In this document: piece after piece, positions 48,094-59,173 of the stretch
Position numbering within the stretch: position 1 is the first letter of the stretch
Layout of the letters: every line of letters starts with the position of its first letter
NCBI GenBank assembly: GCA_031216445.1
Contig: CM062218.1
Span: 24,088,001-24,152,000 of the forward strand
Source of the DNA: Lateolabrax maculatus
Taxonomy: Eukaryota; Chordata; Actinopteri; Acropomatiformes; Lateolabracidae
Direction: 5' to 3'
Length of the DNA: 64,000 bases
Position numbers and translations under genes: made by a program
The notes under the pieces: model-generated
Database searches by the model: none
The model's input: the letters and a program-made list of their open reading frames with translations, nothing else
What the model was told of the DNA's origin: nothing

Positions 48094-51000
48094 ATTTTTC
48101 AAGAAGACAAAAAACTTCCTATGCAGTGGTTGTGTAAGTACTGCACATTTTGTGCTGAAAAGAGGTGCTTCTTACTTAAGCATTACCGCTTAAAACACGG
48201 GTGCCACACTCGAATATCACCACTACCGTGCCTTTATAAGGAGTGCCTGTGCACATTTAAATCTTTCAATGCACTCAAAGTCCACTTATCAACATGGCAC
48301 ACTCAAAAGGACCTGGGGAACGTGGGTGAAACTGCTTTCCATTGTCAGCTGTGTGACTTTGTGGAGCCTTGCACTGGAGCTGACTTTTTTACCCATTTAC
48401 GAAGACATTTGAAGCTGAAGCAAAAGGTTTCCTGTCCATATCAAGGCTGTAGCTTTCAGAGCAATGTTTATTCAACCTTTAATGCACATAAAAGCAAAGA
48501 ACATCAAGACCACAATAAGATGGCATTCAAACCTGAAATTGTGTCACATAATGTACTTGAGGTACCTCCACCTAATATAAATATTCAACCTGAGGATAGT
48601 GCCCCTGAAACTGATCAGGTTGAGTTTGAGGTTACTGAGCTCAATGAAGATGTGGGAGACTTGGAGAGTCAGTTGGAACATAATGTAGCTGCTGTTTTTC
48701 TGAAAATGTCATCGATTCTTAACATCTCTGAAAATGCCCTGCAAGAAGTTATAGAGCAGATCAACCAAATTTATGTGCTTTCACAGCCATTGTTACATAC
48801 CTCGGTTGGAAAAATACTAAATCAACATTGTGGAGATGTTGAGGACTCTTAAGTGAGTGACATAGCTAAAGTATTTACTGAGAATAATGTATTCCTGAAA
48901 TTCACTTCTACTAGGGGGTCATTGTCAACCACTAGCAAGCGAACATCATACATTTGAAAAGAATTCTCAGTGGTGACGCCTATTGAGTTTGTCCTAAAAA
49001 ATGACAGGCAGACAGTTGTGTATATCCCCATACTAAAAATGCTGCAGACATTACTAAACAATGGAGAAATTTTAGATAAGGCCATGTCATCTGAGACAAA
49101 TTTGTCACAAGGATACAGATCTCACAGGGATGGTTACCGGTTTAAAGACAATTCTCTCTTGACAGAGGAAGAATTCAGGATTGCTCTTTTCTTGTACATA
49201 GATGATTTTGAGGTGGCTAAGCCCTTGGGAACCTCCAGAAAGAAACACAAGCTGCCATCTACTGGGTACTTGGAAATCTACACCCTAAATATCGCTCCTC
49301 TCTTCATTCCATTCAGCTTGCTCTACTCATCATCGCTGAAGATGATATCAGGAAGTTGACTTTAAATGAGAGACCACAGTCTATTGAAGAATTAAAAGTG
49401 CAACTGGTAGATAAACTGTCACTGCAGTATGACTTTAAACTGCAGTATGAAGATCAAGACTTCCATAATGCCCTCTGCAATTTGACTGAAATAACTGATT
49501 TACCTGAAAGAGCTACGCTCAAAATCATCCCTCTTGTGACTCTCCATTTAACCGCATTGTCATCACCCACCACAACATCAGACACTGAGTGCAGCACAGC
49601 AGACACTGAGATCCTGTCGACAGGAAGAGCATCACCATCGCTAAGACAACAGTGGCCAGATTTCTTTGACATACCCAATTTCTCAGTTGATGTTGACTAT
49701 AGACTCAGACAGGCAGATCTTGCCTTTATGAAGGATGGAACACGTATGACTCTACCACGAAATATGAAGCATGACATACTAGAAAAGCTTGCTGAGACGA
49801 TGTACAGTTTCAAGGCTTACCCTAAAGATGATGACTTCAGCAGTGTTGCAAAAGCACTAATTAGCAAACACCCCTGCCTCACTGAGCCTGGACCACACAG
49901 ATGGTATGGCTGGAAAAACAGCCTTAAATTATCGCACAAAGCTTCAAAAAGCTGGATGTGAGGATGTAGCAATCAATGGAGGCAAAAGAAGTAAAGGCAA
50001 CCCAGAAGGAGAATCCTCAAGCAAGAATATCAAACGGCCAAAAAGAGGTGAAGCAAACTACCTACCTAACTTACCTGAAGGACATGATGAAACAAGCCTT
50101 GAAAATGCCAGAAAGGTTCTCGTGGAAGAAATGAAGAAGAAACAACCCAATGGCACTCTCATCTCACAAATGATGGACCAATCATTCCCACTACGCAGAC
50201 AAGAAATTGTAGAAAAGGAACCTGCTGTACAGAACATTGTTGAACGATGGCCAGCACTCTTCACAGACAGGTAAACTATTTTTGTTCTCAACCAATAAAA
50301 TAATGCCTATCAAAAAGAAATTCAAGGTGTGTGGCTAGAAATCCAAACACACTTGTTGGAATGTTAACACTTCTGCCATCTCTCCATCCCTACCCACCCC
50401 TCTCTCTACTTTTCAGGTGTTTGCTGAGTTCAACAGAATCGCAAGTAAGAATCTTGAGGGAGACTTCTTTAAGGCTCTGGACCAGTATACCCCACGTTTC
50501 ATTGAACTTTTCAAAACAAGAAGGGGAACTGTTGGCCAGAAGCTCAGTGAGCTGATGCAGCACATGAGCTGGATGGTAAGTAGGTTAATTTTGCTTTTGA
50601 TCTGTGTGATAGTTCATCAATCAAGTTCTAAATGAGATGATCCAGCCCAACCTATTCTATTTCCTGTCTGACTTGTGCTTGTGCCTTGCAAATTACTCTG
50701 TTAACTGGTCTTTTCTCTCTCTGTGTATCATTAGACACCAGACGTGACAGTACTTCGCTCTGTTGTCCTCAAAGGCATTCCTATTTTACTTGGTGACGAC
50801 TCCAGTGAATTCTTCAAGACATGCTCTGTAAGTACTTGCACATAAGAAAAAGTTTGGTCTGCATTAAAATAGAACTATATCTGTGCTGACATAGAAGATG
50901 TAATTTTATCTGCACAATATACAATATACATTTTGTACAGTGATTGATGTATTTTGTATGGCAATTCCTCCACAGCTAATCTGAGAGGTATTTAAACAGC

Positions 51001-51619
51001 CAGTAAATAAAAATGAAATTTGCCACATAAACGTTGTACACATTAATTAATTGTAAATCTAAGGAGCAGGAGTCCAGGCTGAAAAGTCAGTGTCACTGTT
51101 TAAGAATATATGGACCTTGTGGACCATAGCTTTAGTTTAATCATACCACATTTATTTTGTTGGTTATATTGTAACAATCCAGTGTGAACACATATTTAAA
51201 ACCATATTCCCTAGCAAATGCTTTCAACAATAAAAATGAATGTTTAGAAGAGCATAAATTGCCATGCTGAAGAATGTGTGTGTGTGTCTTTGTAGGGTAC
51301 AGCGAGAGACGAGGCCCTAGAATGCACTGTCGGTGTGCTGACAGTTGTCAGTGAAGATAATCCTCATGAGGGTCCAAGTTCAGTAGACCTCCAGCCCATC
51401 TCCACTGCCATCATTCTGGAGGGAGGTATCATCATGGATCATATAAAAAAACTTGCCTCAGGCAGTTTGTCTGTTATTTGGGCTTACATATGCTTTGCAT
51501 TTGGATTACCCAAAATGCATGGCAAATACACTCAACTTCATTCAGACTGTGATGCTTGGACTGGGAAAGAAAACCACCCACTAAAACTGTTAACTTTGAA
51601 GAACAGTCTACTGGGTTAG
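48094..51619 (+). pseudogene. Fused C2H2 zinc-finger / SAMD3-like gene, copy 7 (5'-truncated, decayed)
   Basis: Exons 48094-50270, 50417-50575, 50735-50827 and 51296-51619. Private replacements are Asp to Asn in the PRDMKHD block (49761), Glu to Lys in FFEALD (50471), and two changes in the C-terminal block near 51576-51582. These suggest drift without constraint. Confidence 0.75.
48121..48852 (+). CDS. Four-finger C2H2 protein fragment, copy 7 (243 aa)
   Basis: Same translation as copies 3, 4 and 6; zinc ligands intact although the rest of this gene copy has private replacements. Confidence 0.45.
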   Translation: MQWLCKYCTFCAEKRCFLLKHYRLKHGCHTRISPLPCLYKECLCTFKSFNALKVHLSTWHTQKDLGNVGETAFHCQLCDFVEPCTGADFFTHLRRHLKLKQKVSCPYQGCSFQSNVYSTFNAHKSKEHQDHNKMAFKPEIVSHNVLEVPPPNINIQPEDSAPETDQVEFEVTELNEDVGDLESQLEHNVAAVFLKMSSILNISENALQEVIEQINQIYVLSQPLLHTSVGKILNQHCGDVEDS

Positions 51620-52972
51620 ACCAGTAAAGAGCCATCAGCTGTCAGATAGCACTTTGTAAATTATGCAGCAGTTAATGTTCTCCTGTTATCAGAGAAAGTT
51701 TTATGCTTTCATGCAACTGAGCTGGCTTGTTTATGATCTCAAAAAAAAAAAAAGATTCTATTAAAGTGTACCATGTTATGCTAGTATGCTAATGGTGGAA
51801 ATAGCGCCACCTTGTGTTGCAAAGAGTTGTTAGATAATGTTGTCAGAAAGGAACCTAGCAAGGTTGACCTGTTTACATTTGTGTTTTGGGAAAACTTTTA
51901 ATTATAGTAGTTATAATGTAGTACAAATACAAAACCCAAGGAGTGATGTTTTTCTGTGTTGGTTTAAACCTTGGACTGATGCTCGCTTTGGGACACAAAA
52001 GCATTTGTTGTACTTTCAGTTTTGATCAGAAATGCAATGATTTTGCATGCACTGAAGTCCTGTAATTATCAGGTGTTTACCTGTTTAATATTGTGAGACT
52101 GTTACATGCATAGAATTAGCTCACAAAAATGTGGTTTTATTTTTGCCATGTCCATGTCATGTTCTACAGTCAAATCAAACCACAAGTTTGTTGTTTAGCT
52201 GCTGTTTTGTACTTGAATGTACAAGAAAGTGATACTTGGGAACAGAACACTTGAGGCTGAATAATAGATTTAATGCATATTGTTATTACAATAGCCTAAC
52301 AGACATAGATCACACTATGAGCAATTTTACAACTAGCTTTAAAATACATTAAATATGACAAGAGGATAGAGAACAGTAATTTTATTGTTTATTGTAAGGT
52401 TATTACATGAGTGATAAAACACACATTTTATATTGGAGAATTGGAATCAAAAGTAACAATATCGAACATTTATTGTTCAGCCTAGATCTGTCAGTGATGC
52501 AATTATTTTTTTAATAAATGTTGTAATGCAGCTGAACAAACCCAGTGAGTGTTCTTTTAAAGTATATGTTTGTGGTGTTTTTCCCTTTATTAGGTAATAA
52601 CAGCTAAAATAGATAAGAAATGGGAGAAGGACAAGGACCCATTCAAGGAAATTGGTTTGTTTAATTTAACTGAACTGAAATGAACTGAAAAAAAATGAGT
52701 GAGTAGTAAGTAGTAGGTATCATAATTCTAAGTGGGGTTAAATTTGTATCAAGCAGTCCACACAAAATGAAAAAATTAAGTTAACACTAAGCATGGCTAT
52801 TAAGTTACATGAACTTTTTTTTTTTTTTTTTTAGTTGTACTACTTGATTTGGTACTGCACACTTAAAATAAACAAGCTTTTCTAACTCACTATTTTTAAG
52901 ATTACTTTGCTTAATTTGCAACGAGTTTGCATACTTTTTTTAAGTAAGGTCAACTAATTAGATTTTACAGTG

Positions 52973-53520
52973 AGTATACGTACACACGTCTCCCGCAGAG
53001 CTATGTTGAAAGTCCCTCAATATTCAGTCGAGTATTGGCTAATGACCTGCAACACCTAGACGTGTCCAGTACAGTACTACAATATGTAGATGATCTCTTG
53101 ATATGTAGCACCTCCAAAGCTCAATGTGCACAAGACTCAGTCTCAGCCCTGATGGCTTTAGAAAAGGGGGCTCACAAGGTGAGTAAAAATAAATTACAGT
53201 TTTGCCAGACACAGGTTGAATACTTAGGTAGACAACTCTGTGGCACTAAATGAGCTATAGTGCCCTCACAAATTGAGGCAGTATCGAAAGCTCCCAAACC
53301 ACAAACGGTGAGACACATGTCGTCATTTCTGCCATCTCAGCTTTACTAGAAGCCATACACCATCCAAAAGTGTTAGCCATCATTAAATGCGTAGCTCATC
53401 AAAAAACGAATTCCCTGATAGCTAAAGGCAACAACTTAGCAGATGAAGCCGCAAAACGCATAGCTACACCCACCTGTATAGGACCACTGCTAGTAGCTGG
53501 AGATTGTGAACCACTGACAA

Positions 53521-53555
<35 letters not shown>

Positions 53556-54778
53556 CTATATATATGTGCTGCTATATAATAGCAGCACAACATCAGGCAA
53601 GTCCATATGCACATTCTGTATGGGCAAAAAGGGGGGCAAGTATAATCACTGAAGAAGGTCCATCACATGGGCTATGGCGAAGTGCACATGGACATATTGT
53701 CCTCCCAACATCTTTGGTACAGGTTGCTACACGTAGTGCGCATGGTCAGGACCATTGCACAAGTGGGGAGGTGTTGAGACGCCTTCAAGCAGTCTGGTGG
53801 TCACCATTTTTCCGACCTGCGTTTGTAGCTGAGACAATAAAAAAAAGCCCTAAAAATGCTAGGAATCAAACAGTTCAGATGTGTGTATCACCCACAGTCA
53901 CAGAGAGTAGTGGAAAGGGCAAATAGCATGCTAAAAGCAAAACTTGCAAAAATTAGAGCAGACAGTCAGTATAAAATCAATTGGGTAGATGCATTGCCAC
54001 TTGCTTTGATGGCTATACGAACACTAACTAACACTAACACTAAGCTAAGAGACTAACACATCTAATACCACACGAGGCACTTACAGGGAGACCGATGCCG
54101 GTTCCCTTTTGTAGAGGGCCGTATGCGAGCAATGTGAACGAGAACTAACATGCTACCTACGACACCTAACGCAAATACACAAAGCTGTGCTCCAACAGGT
54201 AAAAGCTGTGTCTGAGGACAGAGACGCTGACATTCCAGAGCAGCTAAGGAGAGTTGAACCTGGAGACTGGGTCTACGTAAAGGTGTTCAAACGAAAGTGG
54301 GACCAACCAAGGTGAGAAGGACCCTTTAAGGTTATCCTAACTACCCCAACTGCGCTGAAAGTAGAGGGTAAGAAATGTTGGTTCCATTTAAACCATTGCT
54401 GCAGAGCGAGGGATCCAGGTGAGACAGCAAGGGCACAGCACGATCCAGAAAGGGACGGTGAAGCCTCCCAACTGGAAGATAGACAGCTTCAAGATCCAAG
54501 GACAAAGATGATCACAGAGACTGGCTGAGAGGAGGAGTACCAGTAAACAACGTAATCACACTCACGTATATAAAGTCAGCTCAATACAATCAAACATTGA
54601 CATTAGGACCAGAAGGCATAAAAATAGACACGCATGTGGTTCACAGACAATGCCTAAAAGAAGGGACAGTGATGGTAGTGGTACAATGTTCACGAAATCA
54701 ATGCACATAGATAAACCTACACCAAACCATGACAGCTGAAGAAGCAACCAAATTGACCCAAATTTAAGTAAAATGAGG
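52973..54778 (+). pseudogene. ERV pol back half, long version, after copy 7
   Basis: Long layout as after copies 1 and 4, with extra damage: an added A in the A-run near 53845 and a 3-bp loss near 53873 break the integrase frame into two overlapping fragments. The short ATG stretch inside the (TA)n tract is missing. Confidence 0.8.
53522..53565. repeat. (TA)n microsatellite, after copy 7
   Basis: Shortest version, without the ATGATA interruption. The hairpin at 53566-53588 has loop ATA instead of GTA. Confidence 0.9.
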
Positions 54779-55241
54779 TGTCTGAGCTGAGAGATGTCTC
54801 TCCCATGTGTGTCCAATGTTTAGATACTTGTGTGGATCCAATGTTTAGATACTTGTGTGGGAAATGTTTAGATAAGCCTATGTCCAAGGTCTGGCTACTT
54901 TCATAGATGGGTGCCCCTTGGGGGTTGTTTTCCTAAAGTTCCAAAGAGATGAGATCAGTTTCAACCTGAACTATAGGTTCCACCTTCCCTTTCTGTAAAA
55001 TAGCCATGTATGGTTATGAGGTTGGCTCTGAGCCTATCTTGTCACCACACATTAGCTATACCATGAGGCTTTAAAAGGTGTAGTTTGAGTGGAAAACGGG
55101 GGAGATTCACATTGGTTTCGGATCTTCTCACAGGCAATCCATGGTGCTTGTTTTGACGCTGTACTTTTTGTAATAAACCTTTTTATACAACTAAGTCGGT
55201 GTCAGCGGAGATTCCTTCATCATCATCACATCATCGCTACA
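54779..55241 (+). mobile_element. ERV 3' LTR, block B
   Basis: Same ends and signals; AATAAA at 55172-55177. Two substitutions are visible against unit 1 (TTAGATACTTG near 54847, GGTTTCGG near 55115). Confidence 0.65.
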
Positions 55242-55866
55242 GAAGATACAACACAGCCAACCCGTCTCAGACAGCTAAGGTCGCAAAAGGAGGAAGCATT
55301 TAGGAGTGGAGACAGAAGCAGGTTCAAAGAGGCAAAGTACAGGTTTAGCAAGGAGGTGAGGGGAGCTAAACGACTGTATTCTGAGAAACTCCAACACCAG
55401 TTCTCAGCCAAGGACTCTGCTTCTGTCTGGAAGGGGCTCAGAGAGCTCACCCATTACAAACCCAGAGCCCCCCACTCTGCTAATGACTTGCGCCTGTCCA
55501 ACAATCTGAACAAGTTCTACTGTCGTTTCGAAAGACAATGGGACAGTCCAGACACAATCCCCTGGGACTCCATCCACCAGCCCCAGGCCACCAGCTTCAC
55601 CTCTCCCACCACTGCAGGGGCCTGGGCCTCTCCACAACTTCAAACCTCAGAGGCCCCCTTCCCGTCCACAGTGACACCTCTCTCAATCCTGGAGAGGGAT
55701 GTTAACAGACAATACAAGAGACAGAACCTCCACAAAGCAGCCGGGCCAGACTCTGTCTCTCCATCCACCCTGAAGCACTGTGCTGACCAGCTGTCTCTGG
55801 TGTTCACAGATATCTTTAACACTTCACTGGAGATATCCCACATACCAGCCTGCTTCAAATGTTCCA
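55242..55866 (+). mobile_element. LINE ORF2 fragment, block B (open throughout)
   Basis: This copy has CGA where units 1 and A have TGA, and GACTTG where they have GCCTTG, so it is open end to end. It probably keeps the older state. Its frame happens to be open into the preceding LTR, which is not a biological fusion. Confidence 0.75.
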
Positions 55867-55894
55867 GCAAGAGATACTGTAAGACTTAGAGCAC
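55859..55894 (+). other. Long-unit duplication junction LINE|ERV pol, block B
   Basis: Identical to the junction near 9622. Confidence 0.6.
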
Positions 55895-56926
55895 ACTGGC
55901 AGACGAAGAGAAAGACAAAAGACACTCACATATGTGCAGCCTGCAGTATACTGGATCCAATGGCCAGCTGACTCAGAACTTGCACACCAATGGAGTGTGT
56001 GAAAAGCCTGGATACAGAAAGAACTGGCCACAGCACAAGAACCACGACTGCCGCTGCACTGCACTCTGATGTATGATGAGACTCAGCAACATACTGACTA
56101 CAAAGAATGCTGGACAGAGTTGATTACAGGCAAAATATTATCTGTAATATGTCAAGACCTGTATGTTGGACCACAAGGACCAGCAGCAGCAGTTACTCTA
56201 CCACCAGAACTACGTCCCTGGTTTCAAGTCACCAGCTCTGTCCCACATGTTACACTCCTGATAGCTAATGGACATGAATCACGTGACCTAGGACCGATGG
56301 TGAAGGCAGCACTACAAGTGACTGTATGGAAACCAACTCAGAACACGCATGTGCAGTCATCCTCCGATGGACAATATGTGAAAATATTTCTGCGAGCATA
56401 TGACAAAGGAACAAGAGCCCAAGTGCTACTAAGTCAGAGATTCCCTACTCAACTGCCACTCTCAGAAGAACATAGTGTGCTACTACATCAGATACCACAT
56501 GAGTTATGGTCACATCATAAAACAGATGTAGGGCTAGTTAGGTCAGCACAGCCAGTTCACATCAAAGCAAAAGAGGGCATTGTGTTGCCATACCAAAAAC
56601 AATATCCCATTAAACCACACCAAATAGCAGGTATAAGACCCACCATCAAGGGCTTGGTAGCAGCAGGTGTGTTAAAACCAACAAAAAGTCTGTGTAATAC
56701 ACCAACTTGTCCAATAAAACAAAATAAACTCTAGTGACTATCGATTGGTGCATGATTTGTGCGCCATTAATTCCACTGTAGATGCAGAAGTACCTGTGGT
56801 TCCAGACCCACATACTTTGCTTTCTAATATCCCACATGACGCCTGTTGGTACACAGCATTTGTTAGTGTGCCATTACACCCAGATTCACAGTATCTGTTT
56901 GCTTTTACATATCAAGGACAGCAGTA
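55884..56926 (+). pseudogene. ERV pol front half, block B (catalytic motif deleted)
   Basis: Open 56069-56734. An 18-bp in-frame deletion near 56855 between two CAG words removes VIDLCS, including the first catalytic aspartate. It ends at AGTA 56923-56926. Confidence 0.8.
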
Positions 56927-57424
56927 CACTGTAAATGCAAACATAGTATTTAATTAAAAATAGTAAATTGACTTAAATCAGTTTTTATCAAATTGCTATT
57001 AACACTTACTTTTAGTAAGTTACTTGTAATTTGTGGTTGAAAAATCTCACCAGCTCAGTCTACTTGAACTGGATTAATTTAGAAAAAGTATGTTTTCGAT
57101 AATTGTGCTTTTACAAGTACATTTACTCAATACTGCACTTAAGTACAAAGTACTTTAAGTACTTTACTTTTTTTTTCATATTACTGTCTACTTTTACTCC
57201 ACTACATTTCAGAGGGAAATATTGTACTTTTTACATCACTGCATATGTAATAATACATACGCGATATATAATAATAATCAGTAGTATGCTACTTTTAATT
57301 TTAATATTTTAAGTATTTCTTTTTGTGGTTATATGTTTTTTACTTAATTGAAATTTTCACTGCAGGAGCTGTATTGTAAAAGAGTAGTTTCACGGAGTGG
57401 TATTAGTACTTTTGCTTCGATTTG

Positions 57425-57603
57425 AAAACTTCGCCGGCTTTTTTTTTTTTTTTCCCGACCTGTGGGCATGCGCAACTCCGTCCTCTCTACGCCTGACGGT
57501 ATGTCAACAACACACCCGCAACGGACGAGGAGCTGGACCTAATCCCTGCAACAGCACTCGTTAAGGTTATTTTCAGCATTCTTGTGCTTGGCACACTCAT
57601 TTG
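57425..57603 (+). promoter_or_regulatory. 5' exon and upstream promoter-like region of transposon copy 8
   Basis: Same as copy 2; donor GTGAGT follows 57603. One substitution lies just inside the intron (CTTGTGTAG). Confidence 0.45.
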
Positions 57604-58123
57604 GTGAGTAATATTTTACCCTTGTGTAGACCGTTTTCTTTCTGTAAGTAAGCGCCATATTTTTCGTGCTTGCTAGTAATGATGTGTGTTGTAATGTCGG
57701 CTAACGCTGCCTCAGAGCTATATAGCTCTGAGCTAGCTGAACTATATTATGGACATAACGTGTCTTACTTTTGTCACGTTAAAGTTGAGGAGAAACTTTA
57801 GTGTAGCGGTCGCGGGCGTGCTCGTCACGTGCACGCGCACACCCGCTGTCGGAGTTGATTTTTTTTTCTGAGGCCAGTCATCTATGAGTACTCACTCACG
57901 ATGAGAGACTGATCCCGGCGGTTTGTGAGTTTCCATGAGCAGGAGGGCATTCACATGGCAGAACATCAGAACAAGTCTGGATGTATCATTTTATTTTACG
58001 CTCGGCTGTTAAGTTAGGACTATGCTAACTTAATGTTATTTTATTTAACCCTCCTCACTTAACACTAGTCATATTTGTAGCTGTGTCGTTTCCATGGTTA
58101 CCACGTTTAGCGCGCCCAATGAG

Positions 58124-58256
58124 CCGGTCACCCGCTCCACTCAGTGTGATCATTCTGCAGGATCAATGAACTGTCAGCGTGTTTAATCAATCATAACTCT
58201 GAATACTAAACTGATTTTCACGGGATTGTTTAATGCAAACGTCACACATGTATATA

Positions 58257-58288
<32 letters not shown>

Positions 58289-58775
58289 CAGATATATAGG
58301 GAGAGAGAGATAGATAGATAGATAGATATAGATTTTCATTTTTTTTGATATATATGTAGATATACATATTCATTTTTTCTGAGATCTAACTTCTGTCTAT
58401 TGTGTTTTATCTTATATTGATGTATAATGTTGTATTGTTTCTTCATTTTTCAACTTATTAAAATAGCTGAGTAGTACACAATCTGCTTCTGCTTCTCTAT
58501 CATATATTAGTGTTTTTATATATATGTGTGTGTGTGTGTATTATATTATATCATACATAGCATATATCACATACCAGAATATTCTATTACCGTTATGCCT
58601 ATTATGTATATTAAAATACGCCGAATCATGTGTCCGGTATCATGCCTACATGTATGACGTTTGCAGAAAAAAATCCCGTGAAAATCAGTTTAGTATTCAG
58701 AGTTATGATTAATTAAATGCATTGACACTTCATTGTACCTGCAGACAGATTACACTGAGTGGAGCGGGTGACCGG
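58124..58775. repeat. Large inverted repeat, copy 8
   Basis: Arms 58124-58252 and 58647-58775. The spacer is 11 bp longer than in the other copies because of extra GATA units near 58310, a changed TA tract and a small insertion near 58345. The arms are conserved, so variation sits in the loop. Confidence 0.8.
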
Positions 58776-58951
58776 TCCAAGATGGCGGCCCCACGTCTCG
58801 TCAGCGCCAATAGGCAGTAGCGGTCGATGCGGCGTCTACTCTTTATATGTCTATGCCGCACACTGTTTACTTGCGCAGTGCTTGTCTGATCACACGAGGA
58901 GTGCAGTGAGAGCCCGCAGATCAGATTTGGGACAGACAAAAGGGTCTCCCT
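58776..58951 (+). promoter_or_regulatory. Candidate internal promoter, copy 8
   Basis: Motifs unchanged. It carries the GGGACAGAC variant shared only with copy 5. Confidence 0.4.
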
Positions 58952-59173
58952 GTCTGTCTTTTTATCATAGCCTGTTACCATTGCTGGCATACTCAGTGGC
59001 CTAAGTTATTCTTTAAGGTTATGTTGTCTAGAATATGTACATTACAATACTGTCTTTGTGGGTAATAGGCCTATGTTACAGTTTTCACTTGTACTGGAAA
59101 CAAGATGTTTATGAGTTGTGGTGAGCTTTGGTTGTGTTAAATTGTTGTATTCTTCTTAACTGTCCCCTTCCAG

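Larger units (their letters stand above)
47974..52972 (+). mobile_element. CACTA/EnSpm-like transposon, copy 7 (left-truncated)
   Basis: It starts at the integrase|intron junction (47973) and ends with CAGTG at 52972 plus AGTA. It shares the TAGTCTTTTTG intron variant with copy 3 only, the post-stop GAC variant with copy 6 only, and 3' variants with copy 4, so it is a mosaic. Confidence 0.7.
34522..57610 (+). repeat. Higher-order repeat block B (gene copies 5, 6, 7)
   Basis: This 23089-bp block has the same order as block A. The length difference comes from (TA)n tracts, poly-A/T runs, a 9-bp deletion in copy 5 and an 18-bp deletion in front-pol. Copy 7 shares with copy 4, the same position in block A, the variants at 52328 and 52378 in the 3' region, as expected if the whole three-copy block was duplicated. 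Confidence 0.9.

Noticed and set aside
55089..55889. 266-codon frame joining LTR and LINE in block B
   Set aside because: The first about 50 codons are LTR U3/R/U5 sequence; the openness across the boundary is chance, and the other copies are interrupted.
57103..57312. 69-codon frame near the left end of transposon copy 8
   Set aside because: AT-rich subterminal repeat sequence; opened only by a substitution absent from the other copies.
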